This document shows, one piece after another, positions 1 through 6,611 of a stretch of 64,000 nt of DNA. The translations under genes were made by a program, and so were the position numbers. Source of the DNA: Avoscillospira_A sp052117125. Lineage in GTDB: Bacteria > Bacillota > Clostridia > Oscillospirales > Oscillospiraceae. The notes beneath the pieces are model-generated. The model did not search any database, was not told where the DNA came from, and worked only from the letters and a program-made list of their open reading frames with translations. The stretch spans positions 1 through 64,000 of the forward strand of contig NZ_JBQKJT010000009.1 of NCBI RefSeq assembly GCF_052117125.1, written 5' to 3'. Each line of letters starts with the position of its first letter. Within the stretch, counting starts at the first letter, position 1.

Positions 1-200
1 CCGGCTGCCGCCGTTTCGCCTTTTCAACAACATAACGCCGGTGGTGGCGGATGTCAAGGGTGGCGGAGCCGTTCAGCTTGTCACTGACATCCGGCCCCGG
101 CGGTGTTACTCAAAGCCGCCGCTGGTCGTATGGGCGTGTTAAATGGGCTGCTGTACGACGGCTTTTTTCTTTTGCCGTCGTCCGGCAGGTAAGCAAACTT
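1..200. other. Non-coding left edge with outward promoter
   Basis: No gene is supported here. On the minus strand a TTGACA (57-52) and a TATGTT (34-29) are separated by exactly 17 bases, so a promoter probably fires leftward out of the window. Around 148-185 there is a GC stem followed by a T-run, consistent with a terminator of the neighbouring element gene. A 14-base string at 109-122 recurs at 2662-2675, on the other side of the MFS/AraC pair. Confidence 0.4.
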
Positions 201-1421
201 TTAATTTTCAGTATAAGAAATGCCCCAAAACCGACGGTCAAGGCGGGAAATTACCGCAATGACAATTAACGCAATGCCAGATGCAATCATAATCCACTGT
301 AAGGGAATCACATCGGCAAGAGGGCCAAAAATTGCCATTCCAATAGGCATACACCCGGAATACATGGAGCCGAGCAGACCAAATACACGGCCTTGCATGG
401 AAGTTTCTGTTTTTTCCTGTAATAGTGTCGTGATTGCCGTTTGTACTATTGTTAAGGCCACACCATACAGAGCCATCAATGCAAGATAAAAAATAAAATT
501 CGTAGATAGTCCCATCAAGATGGCCATTGTTCCAAATATGGCTAATCCAAACAACAGTGTTTTTTTTCGACTTTTGAAGCCGCCCCATGTACTCATTAAA
601 AGGCCGCCTAACATCATGCCTGCAAATCCCACCAGCTCCACCACGGTCAAATAGCCATAGGTATCGCCGTAAACTCTGCTCACCAAAAGGCCCGCAAGAA
701 ATCCGGCTGGAACACACAGAAATACAAACAAGCCATAAATGATTAGCAGTCTACCAATCAGCTTTTCAGAAAAGGCATAAGAAATACCAGCTTTCAAATC
801 CGTCAATATAGAGGTTTCTTTCAGTTGCTCTCGTTCATAGGGAATCAAAACGCAGGATAAAAGTCCAATTCCCAGCACAGCTGTCAGAACGTCTATGGAA
901 AGTGTTGAACGTAAGGTGCTGATTGTCAGAACAACACCTGCTGCCGCCGGAGCTGCAAACCGAACAACCGATTGCATGGTTGCATTGATACCATTAAATC
1001 GCATGAGCTGCTCCCCAGGAACGAGCTGGGGGATCACAGCGTTGACCGCAGGTGTTTGTACGCCAGCGCCCAAAGATCGCAGGACAGACATAAGGAGTAG
1101 AGTCCAGAGAAGAAGCTGATCCGCTATATATGGCATAAGCAGCATCATGGCAAGCGTAACCATTGCGATGACGAAATCTGCCCCAATGATCAGTTTTTTC
1201 CTATGATACCTGTCCGCCCAAACACCTCCAAAAAAGGAGATCAAAAATTCTGGCAGATAGGAGCATACACTGAATGCGGCCACCCATACACCAGAAGATG
1301 TATTCAGTGTGACATACCAAACAATCGCCATCTGAACCAGTGTAGAACCGAACAGCGTAATCGACTGGCTGATAAGGAACAAAATTGCCCGACTTTTCCA
1401 CTTGTCTTGTGTTGTGTGCAT
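201..1421 (-). CDS. MFS efflux transporter (MefA-like, MFS_3 type)
   Basis: A 406-residue inner-membrane protein with about 12 hydrophobic segments, the normal size for drug:proton antiporters of the major facilitator superfamily. The loop after the second helix carries motif A as GGVWADRYHRKKL (residues 65-77). The overall pattern, with an R-x-D-R-like loop and Q-T-P-A-V-N-A-V after helix 4, resembles macrolide or enterobactin exporters of the MFS_3 group; the substrate cannot be read from sequence. The ATG at 1421 has AGGAGG seven bases upstream. It lies 11 bases after the AraC-GNAT gene, so the two are co-transcribed and the regulator probably controls export. The pair is visibly more AT-rich than the chromosome to the right, suggesting cargo of the mobile element. 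Confidence 0.85.
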   Translation of the reverse strand: MHTTQDKWKSRAILFLISQSITLFGSTLVQMAIVWYVTLNTSSGVWVAAFSVCSYLPEFLISFFGGVWADRYHRKKLIIGADFVIAMVTLAMMLLMPYIADQLLLWTLLLMSVLRSLGAGVQTPAVNAVIPQLVPGEQLMRFNGINATMQSVVRFAAPAAAGVVLTISTLRSTLSIDVLTAVLGIGLLSCVLIPYEREQLKETSILTDLKAGISYAFSEKLIGRLLIIYGLFVFLCVPAGFLAGLLVSRVYGDTYGYLTVVELVGFAGMMLGGLLMSTWGGFKSRKKTLLFGLAIFGTMAILMGLSTNFIFYLALMALYGVALTIVQTAITTLLQEKTETSMQGRVFGLLGSMYSGCMPIGMAIFGPLADVIPLQWIMIASGIALIVIAVISRLDRRFWGISYTEN

Positions 1422-1432
1422 TTGACTTCCTC

Positions 1433-2266
1433 CTATTCTGAAGGTGGAAGCACAAAACGTTGCGTAGGGTATCCAAACTCTATCAATAGTTCCCGCTCCG
1501 CAAAACCAAGCAGTTCCAATTCTTTGCGGTAGCCGGTATCTGCTTTATCGTGTTCTCGATACGTGGTTGTACTAATTTCTTGCCCTGGAAGGTACTTTTC
1601 CATAAGCTGATCCAAAAAGAGTTTCTGTAGACCGTAATTTCGGTATTGCGGATGAACACCCATAAATTCAATACTACCGGTGTTATAGGAAAAGGCCAGC
1701 ACACCAATCGTTGTATTTCCGTCTTTTAGAATCAATGCCCGTTGTTCGTCAATACAGGTTCGCAGCTTTTGCAAATAATCATTTTCATTCAAAACAGGAT
1801 ACCCGTCCACCACCAGCCGGACAAGCCACATCCACCCCGGAATATCAGACTCATCCGCCATCCGAATATCTGCAGAAGAAAATATTTTACGCAGCTTCCT
1901 AGGTTCTAAAGAAAACCGTAGTTGGAGTGGATAAAATTCTTGACGTTCTCGATATTCAGCTGGAGGAATTTTATACATAGCCTTGAAAACTGTCGTAAAT
2001 GCTTGCTGACTTTCGTAGCCGCAAGTCAACGCAATTTCTAAAATTGGCTTAGCTGAAAATACCAGCAATTTTGCAGCCTCAGTTAATTGTCTCCTCTGCA
2101 CATAATCATGAATCGTCATACCCAGCATTTCTGAAAACATTCGATGCACATAGTATTTGGAATAATGGACCCCGGAAGCCACAGTTTCCAAATCCAGCTT
2201 TTTGCTTAAATTGTTCTCTATAAAGTCGATGACTGACTCGATGTTGAGAACTGTTTGATCTTCCAT
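1433..2266 (-). CDS. AraC-family regulator fused to a GNAT acetyltransferase domain
   Basis: A 277-residue two-domain protein. Residues 8-107 form the two helix-turn-helix units of AraC/XylS regulators (ETVASGVHYSKYYVHRMF, then ILEIALTCGYESQQAFTTVF and the PPAEYR end). Residues about 134-270 are a GNAT-type acetyltransferase fold, with the acetyl-CoA loop at QYRNYG (207-212). In this architecture the C-terminal domain usually senses a ligand or acetylates a small molecule; the substrate is unknown. The ATG at 2266 follows AGGAGGGA. It is first in a two-gene operon with the MFS pump, so local control of efflux or drug modification is likely. Confidence 0.85.
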   Translation of the reverse strand: MEDQTVLNIESVIDFIENNLSKKLDLETVASGVHYSKYYVHRMFSEMLGMTIHDYVQRRQLTEAAKLLVFSAKPILEIALTCGYESQQAFTTVFKAMYKIPPAEYRERQEFYPLQLRFSLEPRKLRKIFSSADIRMADESDIPGWMWLVRLVVDGYPVLNENDYLQKLRTCIDEQRALILKDGNTTIGVLAFSYNTGSIEFMGVHPQYRNYGLQKLFLDQLMEKYLPGQEISTTTYREHDKADTGYRKELELLGFAERELLIEFGYPTQRFVLPPSE

Positions 2267-2303
2267 TCATGCTCCCTCCTTTCCAGAACATAGAATACCA
2301 TCT

Positions 2304-2462
2304 TTGCAATTTATTTGTTTTATTATTCTTGCGGAATTGGCCATATCATTCCCGTTTGTCATTCTAAACACTCTGTTTTTTGGAGATTGGGGAACAAGCC
2401 GCAACAAATACAAGAAAATTAAGCAGGCAGAAATGGAACGCATGAAAGCTAAAGACATTTAA
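2304..2462 (+). pseudogene. 3' remnant of a small membrane-protein gene
   Basis: A 52-residue frame from TTG at 2304 to TAA at 2460-2462. It reads as one hydrophobic helix (FICFIILAELAISFPFVILN) followed by a basic, helical tail ending KKIKQAEMERMKAKDI. That amphipathic composition looks like genuine protein rather than chance. There is no ribosome binding site, no ATG start, and the frame runs into the AraC gene 5' end. It may be the surviving tail of an element gene cut by insertion of the AraC/MFS pair. The family is not recognised. Confidence 0.3.
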
Positions 2463-2725
2463 TAGATAGCAAAGTTAGCCGAGTCAGTCAACGGTCAAGA
2501 TGAATGGCGCATATGCGCCGCCGTTGAAAGCTCTGACCGCCTTTGCAGATAGGCAATCAAGGGGCGACAGCAAGGAGTGCTGCCGCCCCGCTCTATTCAC
2601 ATGAGATCTACAAGCTTAGCTTTGTGAATCTTATATGAATAGAAAGCGGCGGTCTTGATTGCTCAAAGCCGCCGCATGGCAGTCGCCCAAAATAGAATAT
2701 CGAATAACAGAACATAAACACTTTT
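2463..2725. other. Structured non-coding stretch in the mobile element
   Basis: No gene. The stretch is full of inverted repeats. GCAATCAAG at 2553-2561 is answered by CTTGATTGC at 2654-2662; GACCGCC near 2535 by GGCGGTC near 2648; a GGGGCG...CGCCCC hairpin covers about 2561-2599; and GCGGCGG...CCGCCGC closes a hairpin at about 2645-2675. The nested arms suggest a folded RNA, a terminator cluster or a DNA-processing site. I cannot assign it to a known class. Confidence 0.35.
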
Positions 2726-3091
2726 TTACCTGCGTTTAAGCAAGCGCCGCTTAAACGCTCTTATTCTGTTACCATATCTGCTTGTAATGATGAGACCCAC
2801 AAACAGCGCTCCCATCGCTGCACCCTCAGCAAAATCAGAAATCGCAGCCAACACAGCAATTTCATCAAGTTCTGTGTGACTTATTAGTTGTGATATAAAC
2901 CAAAGAATTGCACCGATAGCCGCTACCAACATACCACCCTTCAAGATAAACTTATCACGATACTCAGAAAGAGAAATACGCTCCAAAAAACGCTCCATCA
3001 TGTAGTTCCTCATTAAAATCTGAGCATCTGCGGATTTTTCTCTGGAAAGGTTTCGTATTAAATCTTTAAGCTGCCTTGCTGTTTTTATCAT
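2726..3091 (-). pseudogene. Chimeric, truncated AbiEii-type toxin gene
   Basis: A 121-residue frame. The first ~57 residues match the start of AbiEii nucleotidyltransferase toxins, including the FILKGGMLVAAI segment. The Asp-rich catalytic core that must follow is absent. Instead the reading frame continues into an unrelated sequence with two hydrophobic segments and a basic tail ending FKRRLLKRR. The simplest reading is an in-frame internal deletion joining the toxin start to the end of another membrane-protein gene. The start overlaps the AbiEi stop by four bases, as in intact abiE operons. The product cannot be an active AbiEii; whether the fusion is expressed or has a function is unknown. 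Confidence 0.75.
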
Positions 3092-3696
3092 AAAAGTACC
3101 TCCAAATACTGTCGTAAAATTTTTTCCACCTTGAACATCCCAGCATATTGCATTAAAGCTCGCAGGTTCTTATCTTTTCTACGAGCATACGCTTTCAATG
3201 CCCCCTGAAAGGTTTGAATTTCAATTCTACTGCGGCTTCTGAGCAAATCACAGATCGTTCGCTCCATATCATAAACCGGTACGGTATGCCCAAAAGGTGT
3301 CTGACCGCTGGACAACCCAACATCAAATAACTCTGGCTTCATGGTGTAAACAGATAGCCCTTCTGCTTTTAAGCGAGTCGGACTATAACCACGCCGTACT
3401 GTAACAGAATATTTGGAGGGTTCTCTGTCAGTCAAATCATGAAAAAACAAGGCCGATTCATGGGAAAACACTGCCTGATTACACCGCAGATGCAAAAGGA
3501 ACATAGCATCTACCCAGGCATCTTCGGAGACATAAATACCATGGGCAACCTGTTGAAGATTTTTCTCTTTAACATATTCATAAAAAATGGGCTTTACAAT
3601 TCCGCTGGCAATTACCTGCGCAGTTTGTAGCATCCCATCATGCTCGGTCAGAAGTCTGTCTAATTGCTCAAACCGTTCTGATCTGGTCACGATCAT
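3088..3696 (-). CDS. abiEi: AbiEi-family antitoxin / transcriptional autorepressor
   Basis: A 202-residue protein of the type IV abortive-infection antitoxin family. It has an N-terminal winged-helix part (ERFEQLDRLLTEHDGMLQTAQV...GIVKPIFYEYV) and the conserved core FSHESALFFHDLTDREP plus a basic RRGYSPTRL stretch. AbiEi proteins repress their own promoter and neutralise AbiEii. I take ATG 3696 as start, although GTG 3690 has a better spacing to AAGGAAG; the longer frame to 3774 would run through the promoter. The operator lies immediately upstream (3703-3740). Its toxin partner, next in the operon, is broken, so this is probably an orphan antitoxin. Confidence 0.85.
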   Translation of the reverse strand: MIVTRSERFEQLDRLLTEHDGMLQTAQVIASGIVKPIFYEYVKEKNLQQVAHGIYVSEDAWVDAMFLLHLRCNQAVFSHESALFFHDLTDREPSKYSVTVRRGYSPTRLKAEGLSVYTMKPELFDVGLSSGQTPFGHTVPVYDMERTICDLLRSRSRIEIQTFQGALKAYARRKDKNLRALMQYAGMFKVEKILRQYLEVLL

Positions 3697-3702
3697 CACT
3701 TC

Positions 3703-3740
3703 CTTTCGTGCTACTATTATACACGAATATAGCACGAAAG
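3703..3740 (-). promoter_or_regulatory. abiE promoter with perfect inverted-repeat operator
   Basis: An 11-base perfect inverted repeat, CTTTCGTGCTA (3703-3713) and TAGCACGAAAG (3730-3740), brackets a TATAAT -10 box on the minus strand (3721-3716). A TTTACT -35-like hexamer sits 17 bases further upstream, overlapping the distal arm. AbiEi proteins are known to bind inverted repeats in their own promoter, and this arrangement fits that autoregulation. Confidence 0.75.
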
Positions 3741-3794
3741 TAAATAAGGTAATTATAGATCCACCGTGTATCATTTTTTATAGTTTTGCGTATT

Positions 3795-4094
3795 TTATCC
3801 ATAAACCAACTCCTGAATTGCAAATTTCAAACTCTGCACCTTGCCCAGCAGCCAGATCGCAGCCAGCGGCAGCCCCATCGGGCTAATCAAAAATGCCATA
3901 ACCAGCAAAATCACACCGTTCTGCGGGGAATAGGTAATCAGCACAGCCACGCCAAGCAGAGCAATCACCATGCTGAACAGACCAAGCACCAGACCGGATA
4001 TGTAGATCAGCCCCGTGCAGAGCCAGACAAAAAGTGTCAGCACCAAAATAACCGGCGCAGTTACGATCATCAACAGGCATTTCAAAATCTTCAT
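3795..4094 (-). CDS. CD1845-type small membrane protein of ICEs
   Basis: A 99-residue protein with three hydrophobic segments, resembling the CD1845 family found in Tn1549-like and other clostridial conjugative elements (basic start MKILK, then long hydrophobic stretches, a conserved SPMGLP turn and an amphipathic end). Function is unknown; it is presumably an envelope-associated accessory of the element. ATG 4094 has GGAGGA upstream and overlaps the previous gene's stop by ATGA. The longer frame starting at 4112 has no ribosome binding site. Confidence 0.65.
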   Translation of the reverse strand: MKILKCLLMIVTAPVILVLTLFVWLCTGLIYISGLVLGLFSMVIALLGVAVLITYSPQNGVILLVMAFLISPMGLPLAAIWLLGKVQSLKFAIQELVYG

Positions 4095-4393
4095 TCCAGT
4101 TCCTCCTTCCAACGCTCCAGATGCCGTTTACACAGGGCATCTGCTTCTCTCTCATCATCTTCCGTCACTTCCCGTTTACCTTTGGTCAGTTCAATCTCCA
4201 GATAAGTCCGGTAATCATCAGCTAAGAGGTCGAACAGTTCCTTGGGAGTATGGCACACCTCGCCGGTGCAATAGCGAAAGTCTTGGTCAAATTCAACCCT
4301 TACACATCCATGACGGCTGATATAAACTTCGGTGGTCTCGTCTGCGGCCAGATAGTCCGCAAAAATCTCCAACACTTTTTCAAAGGTCAGCAT
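4091..4393 (-). CDS. Small acidic element protein, unknown function
   Basis: A 100-residue, mostly helical, acidic protein (MLTFEKVLEIFADYLAADET start; many Glu/Asp and a KRHLERWKEELE end). I recognise it only as the type of small cytosolic protein carried by Tn1549-like elements. ATG 4393 has an AAAGGAG-like site upstream, and the stop overlaps the CD1845-type gene by four bases, so the two are translationally coupled. It sits where a relaxase would be expected after mobC. Confidence 0.6.
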   Translation of the reverse strand: MLTFEKVLEIFADYLAADETTEVYISRHGCVRVEFDQDFRYCTGEVCHTPKELFDLLADDYRTYLEIELTKGKREVTEDDEREADALCKRHLERWKEELE

Positions 4394-4470
4394 CTGTTTT
4401 CACTCCTTTGCTACGCTTCTTGCTCTACTCATATTATCCGGTACGGACAGGCAAAAGACAAGGATACCGG

Positions 4471-4524
4471 CAAAAAGAAAAAGCGGAGGGAGATGCGGCG
4501 AAGAAACGCCGTTCCTCCCTCCGC
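4471..4524 (-). terminator. Terminator after mobC
   Basis: On the minus strand a long GC stem (GCGGAGGGAG 4483-4492 paired with CTCCCTCCGC 4515-4524, extended by GGCG/CGCC) is followed by a T-rich run. It closes the parA-mobC transcript and isolates it from the 4091-4393 gene. Confidence 0.75.
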
Positions 4525-4544
4525 AAATGGAGTATCTTTCCCTG

Positions 4545-4883
4545 TTATGAAAGTTTAGAAAGCTGGGTAAGGATTTCCTTCACCCCCTCCCACAGTTGTT
4601 CCTGCCGCTGGGATATATCCTCCAAATCAGCATCATAAACCCGCCCGGTCTCATGCACTTTACGGGTCAGCTGATTCAAGTTGTTGCTGCTTCGGCGCAT
4701 CAGGGAGACCAGCTCCTTCAGTTCCGGCAGATCCAGCTGCACCACATACCCATCCAGTGCCATTTTCCGCAGATAGGCACTCAAATTTTCTGTCCCGTAT
4801 TGCTGCATCTTTTGATGGATCAGCTCCAGTTCCTCTGCGGATACCCAAAACAGCACCGGAACATCCCGCTTACGCTTTGCCAT
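4545..4883 (-). CDS. mobC: MobC-like relaxosome accessory protein
   Basis: A 112-residue protein of the MobC plasmid-mobilisation family. It begins with a basic RKRDVPVLFWVSAEELELI segment typical of ribbon-helix-helix DNA binders, then NLSAYLRKMALDGY and the helical RRSSNNLNQLTRKVHETG signature. MobC helps the relaxase open the origin of transfer. It starts two bases after the DUF3849 stop, in the same operon. Normally a relaxase gene follows; here a terminator and an unrelated gene follow instead, so mobilisation from this copy is probably disabled unless a relaxase is supplied in trans. Confidence 0.85.
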   Translation of the reverse strand: MAKRKRDVPVLFWVSAEELELIHQKMQQYGTENLSAYLRKMALDGYVVQLDLPELKELVSLMRRSSNNLNQLTRKVHETGRVYDADLEDISQRQEQLWEGVKEILTQLSKLS

Positions 4884-4885
4884 AG

Positions 4886-5269
4886 TTATCGCTCCGGTTC
4901 CCGTTTCTTCGGGGCGGCAGGCTTGTGGGCAGGCAGTTCCTGCTTGAGCTTATCCCGTACAGAGGGACGGGACGGTTGTATCTTTTCTCCCTGAGTACGG
5001 CTGAGCTGCTGTTCTTCTCGCACCAAATCAATAAAACCATCCAGTACAGCAGGGTGGCTGTTCAGGACATAACCACAACGGACAGTTTCGGGATTATCGT
5101 TGGGAATGGTCTTAGCCCATTCCTTATTGCGTCGGGAGTAACGCCCATCCCAGTCCTGAAGCTGGACGGTGTTGGCAAGGACCAGCGCCACACGCTCCAT
5201 GCCATAGTTCTCGATCACACCCTTTGCCGCATCGTGACTGAGATACATTCCGTCGAAGTGTTCCCGCAC
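4886..5269 (-). CDS. DUF3849-type element protein, 5' end disrupted
   Basis: The annotated frame begins at GTG 5269 and gives 127 residues, but coherent family sequence extends upstream in the same frame to about 5392 (LYRHDYPYPYSAAYAREHG), with no start codon before an in-frame TAA at 5404-5402. The protein body (SHDAAKGVIENYGMERVALV, then a RYSRRNKEWAKTIPND segment) fits DUF3849 proteins of Tn1549-like elements, ending in a Lys/Pro-rich tail. Its 5' portion is fused out of frame to a different gene at 5302-5484, so the true start has probably been lost by deletion. Function unknown. Confidence 0.65.
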   Translation of the reverse strand: MREHFDGMYLSHDAAKGVIENYGMERVALVLANTVQLQDWDGRYSRRNKEWAKTIPNDNPETVRCGYVLNSHPAVLDGFIDLVREEQQLSRTQGEKIQPSRPSVRDKLKQELPAHKPAAPKKREPER

Positions 5270-5301
5270 CGCCGCTTCAATGGACTCCTTGCATTGGAGA
5301 T

Positions 5302-5484
5302 TTACATTGTTGGAAGTTCGGTACTGCTCCAGCTCCCCATGTTCTCTCGCATAGGCGGCAGAGTAGGGATATGGGTAATCATGCCGATATAAAGCCGCTG
5401 ATTATTCGCATACATCCCAAGTTGCAGTGATATGGTTTCTTCCCCATATTCCCACTTGAAGGGTACTTTCTTTTCCTCATTCAT
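5302..5484 (-). pseudogene. 5' fragment of a DUF4313-like element gene
   Basis: The first ~38 residues (KVPFKWEYGEETISLQLG, then NNQRLYIGMITH) resemble the start of DUF4313-type proteins of the same elements. After residue ~38 the frame becomes nonsense (PTLPPMRENMGSW) because the DNA there encodes DUF3849 in another frame. ATG 5484 has an AGGAGGAA site, so the fragment is probably still translated as a 60-residue peptide. The junction lies in a shared stretch around 5365-5392. Confidence 0.6.
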
Positions 5485-5496
5485 ATCAGATTCCTC

Positions 5497-5808
5497 CTAT
5501 CGTATCTGTTCTTTGTGGTCATAAAACAAATCTCCATTTCTGACCTTTGCATGGCTGAGAATCTTGATCTGCCCCTTTGCCTGACTGTCCAGAGCTTTTT
5601 CATAGCCTATATCTGACAAAAACAGGCGGGTCCGTTCTCCTTTCCAGCCCACCGGGGAATCATGCGTCAGCACATCAAAAATAATCATGTGCCGTGTGTT
5701 CTCCGCAAATCGCTGGAGATCCATGTAGTCATGGCCGTGGTAGTTCTGCGCCCCGGCTTTCTGGCGCATTTCCTCCATCAGCTGACCGATTGTTTTGCTT
5801 TCCTGCAT
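5497..5808 (-). CDS. Small element protein, paralogue of the 7778-8053 gene
   Basis: A 103-residue protein of unknown function. The C-terminal ~65 residues (NTRHMIIFDVL...RLFLSDIGYEKALDSQ...IKILSHAKVRNGD) align by eye with the protein at 7778-8053, sharing NTR-MI-F-VL, RLFL--GY--AL-SQ and IKI---A-V--G. ATG 5808 is preferred: AAGGAAG lies eight bases upstream, whereas GTG 5817 overlaps it. It is part of the parA-to-mobC operon. Confidence 0.65.
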   Translation of the reverse strand: MQESKTIGQLMEEMRQKAGAQNYHGHDYMDLQRFAENTRHMIIFDVLTHDSPVGWKGERTRLFLSDIGYEKALDSQAKGQIKILSHAKVRNGDLFYDHKEQIR

Positions 5809-5830
5809 AAAACCCACTTCCTTTCCGTTC

Positions 5831-6577
5831 TTATGAGACCAGCAAGATCATCTCCCGCAGCTGGGCAAAGTAGAGCTTGCCCTGGGGCGTAACCAGCGTG
5901 TAAGAACCGGTATGACCGTGATTGCAGTAGTCTTTGACGCAAAACAGCCCCGCATTTTTCACATTGGCATAAGGCAGCACATTGCCGGATGCCGTGCGGT
6001 ACACAAACCGCCGTTCTATCAGAAACCGGACAAACCGGCGCTCCGGAACATCCAACTCTTTGGCGGTAGTCCTGAGATTGGTGCTGTGTTTTAAGTCGAT
6101 GAACAGGTCATAGAAAGCGGCTTTGCCCTCCAGCTGTGCATTTTCCTTACGCAGAGAAATATTCGCTTCACGCTCAGCCAACAAGTCTGAGCAGAGCTTC
6201 ATCAGAGCCTCCGGGGAAGTAGCTACCTCCCACAGCTTCTCTTTTGTGAGATAGGCCCCGTGCTTACGAATGGTAGGCAGGACCTCATCGAACACCCACC
6301 GTTCAAACCGTTCTGCCGATGGCAATTTGCTGTGAACGATTAGGCGGTACAAATCTCCTTCGGGGATAAAAGTCATACTGATTTTGCGGTCAGGGCTTTG
6401 TGGGTGAGGTGCGTCGCGTTTCACGACATACCTACAATGGCGGATAATTGCATCGCGGGGATTGCTGTACCCCAAAGCGCCAGCCACATCCGTTCCGCAG
6501 AACAGGTATTTGCCGTTTTCTTCGATGACCCGGATACTGCCAAACTCCGGGTTTTTGAAAATTTCCATCTGGTTCAT
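5831..6577 (-). CDS. Bro-N / KilA-C phage-type antirepressor
   Basis: A 248-residue DNA-binding protein. Residues ~1-110 are a Bro-N domain (SIRVIEENGKYLFCGTDVAGALGYSNPRDAI; later FERWVFDEVLPTIRKHGAYL). A short helical linker follows, then residues ~150-235 form a KilA-C (ANT) domain. Such proteins act as antirepressors or regulators in phages and are common in Tn1549-like elements. The start has a GGAGGCACGAC site. It lies between the helix-turn-helix gene at 6612 and the small gene at 5497, all on one strand. Confidence 0.85.
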   Translation of the reverse strand: MNQMEIFKNPEFGSIRVIEENGKYLFCGTDVAGALGYSNPRDAIIRHCRYVVKRDAPHPQSPDRKISMTFIPEGDLYRLIVHSKLPSAERFERWVFDEVLPTIRKHGAYLTKEKLWEVATSPEALMKLCSDLLAEREANISLRKENAQLEGKAAFYDLFIDLKHSTNLRTTAKELDVPERRFVRFLIERRFVYRTASGNVLPYANVKNAGLFCVKDYCNHGHTGSYTLVTPQGKLYFAQLREMILLVS

Positions 6578-6611
6578 GTCGTGCCTCCTTTGGCATGATA
6601 AAAGGCGGCCT

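Noticed and set aside
2267..2458. A 63-codon minus-strand frame upstream of the AraC gene
   Set aside because: No ribosome binding site and no protein-like pattern; the opposite strand has a better, hydrophobic-then-basic frame.
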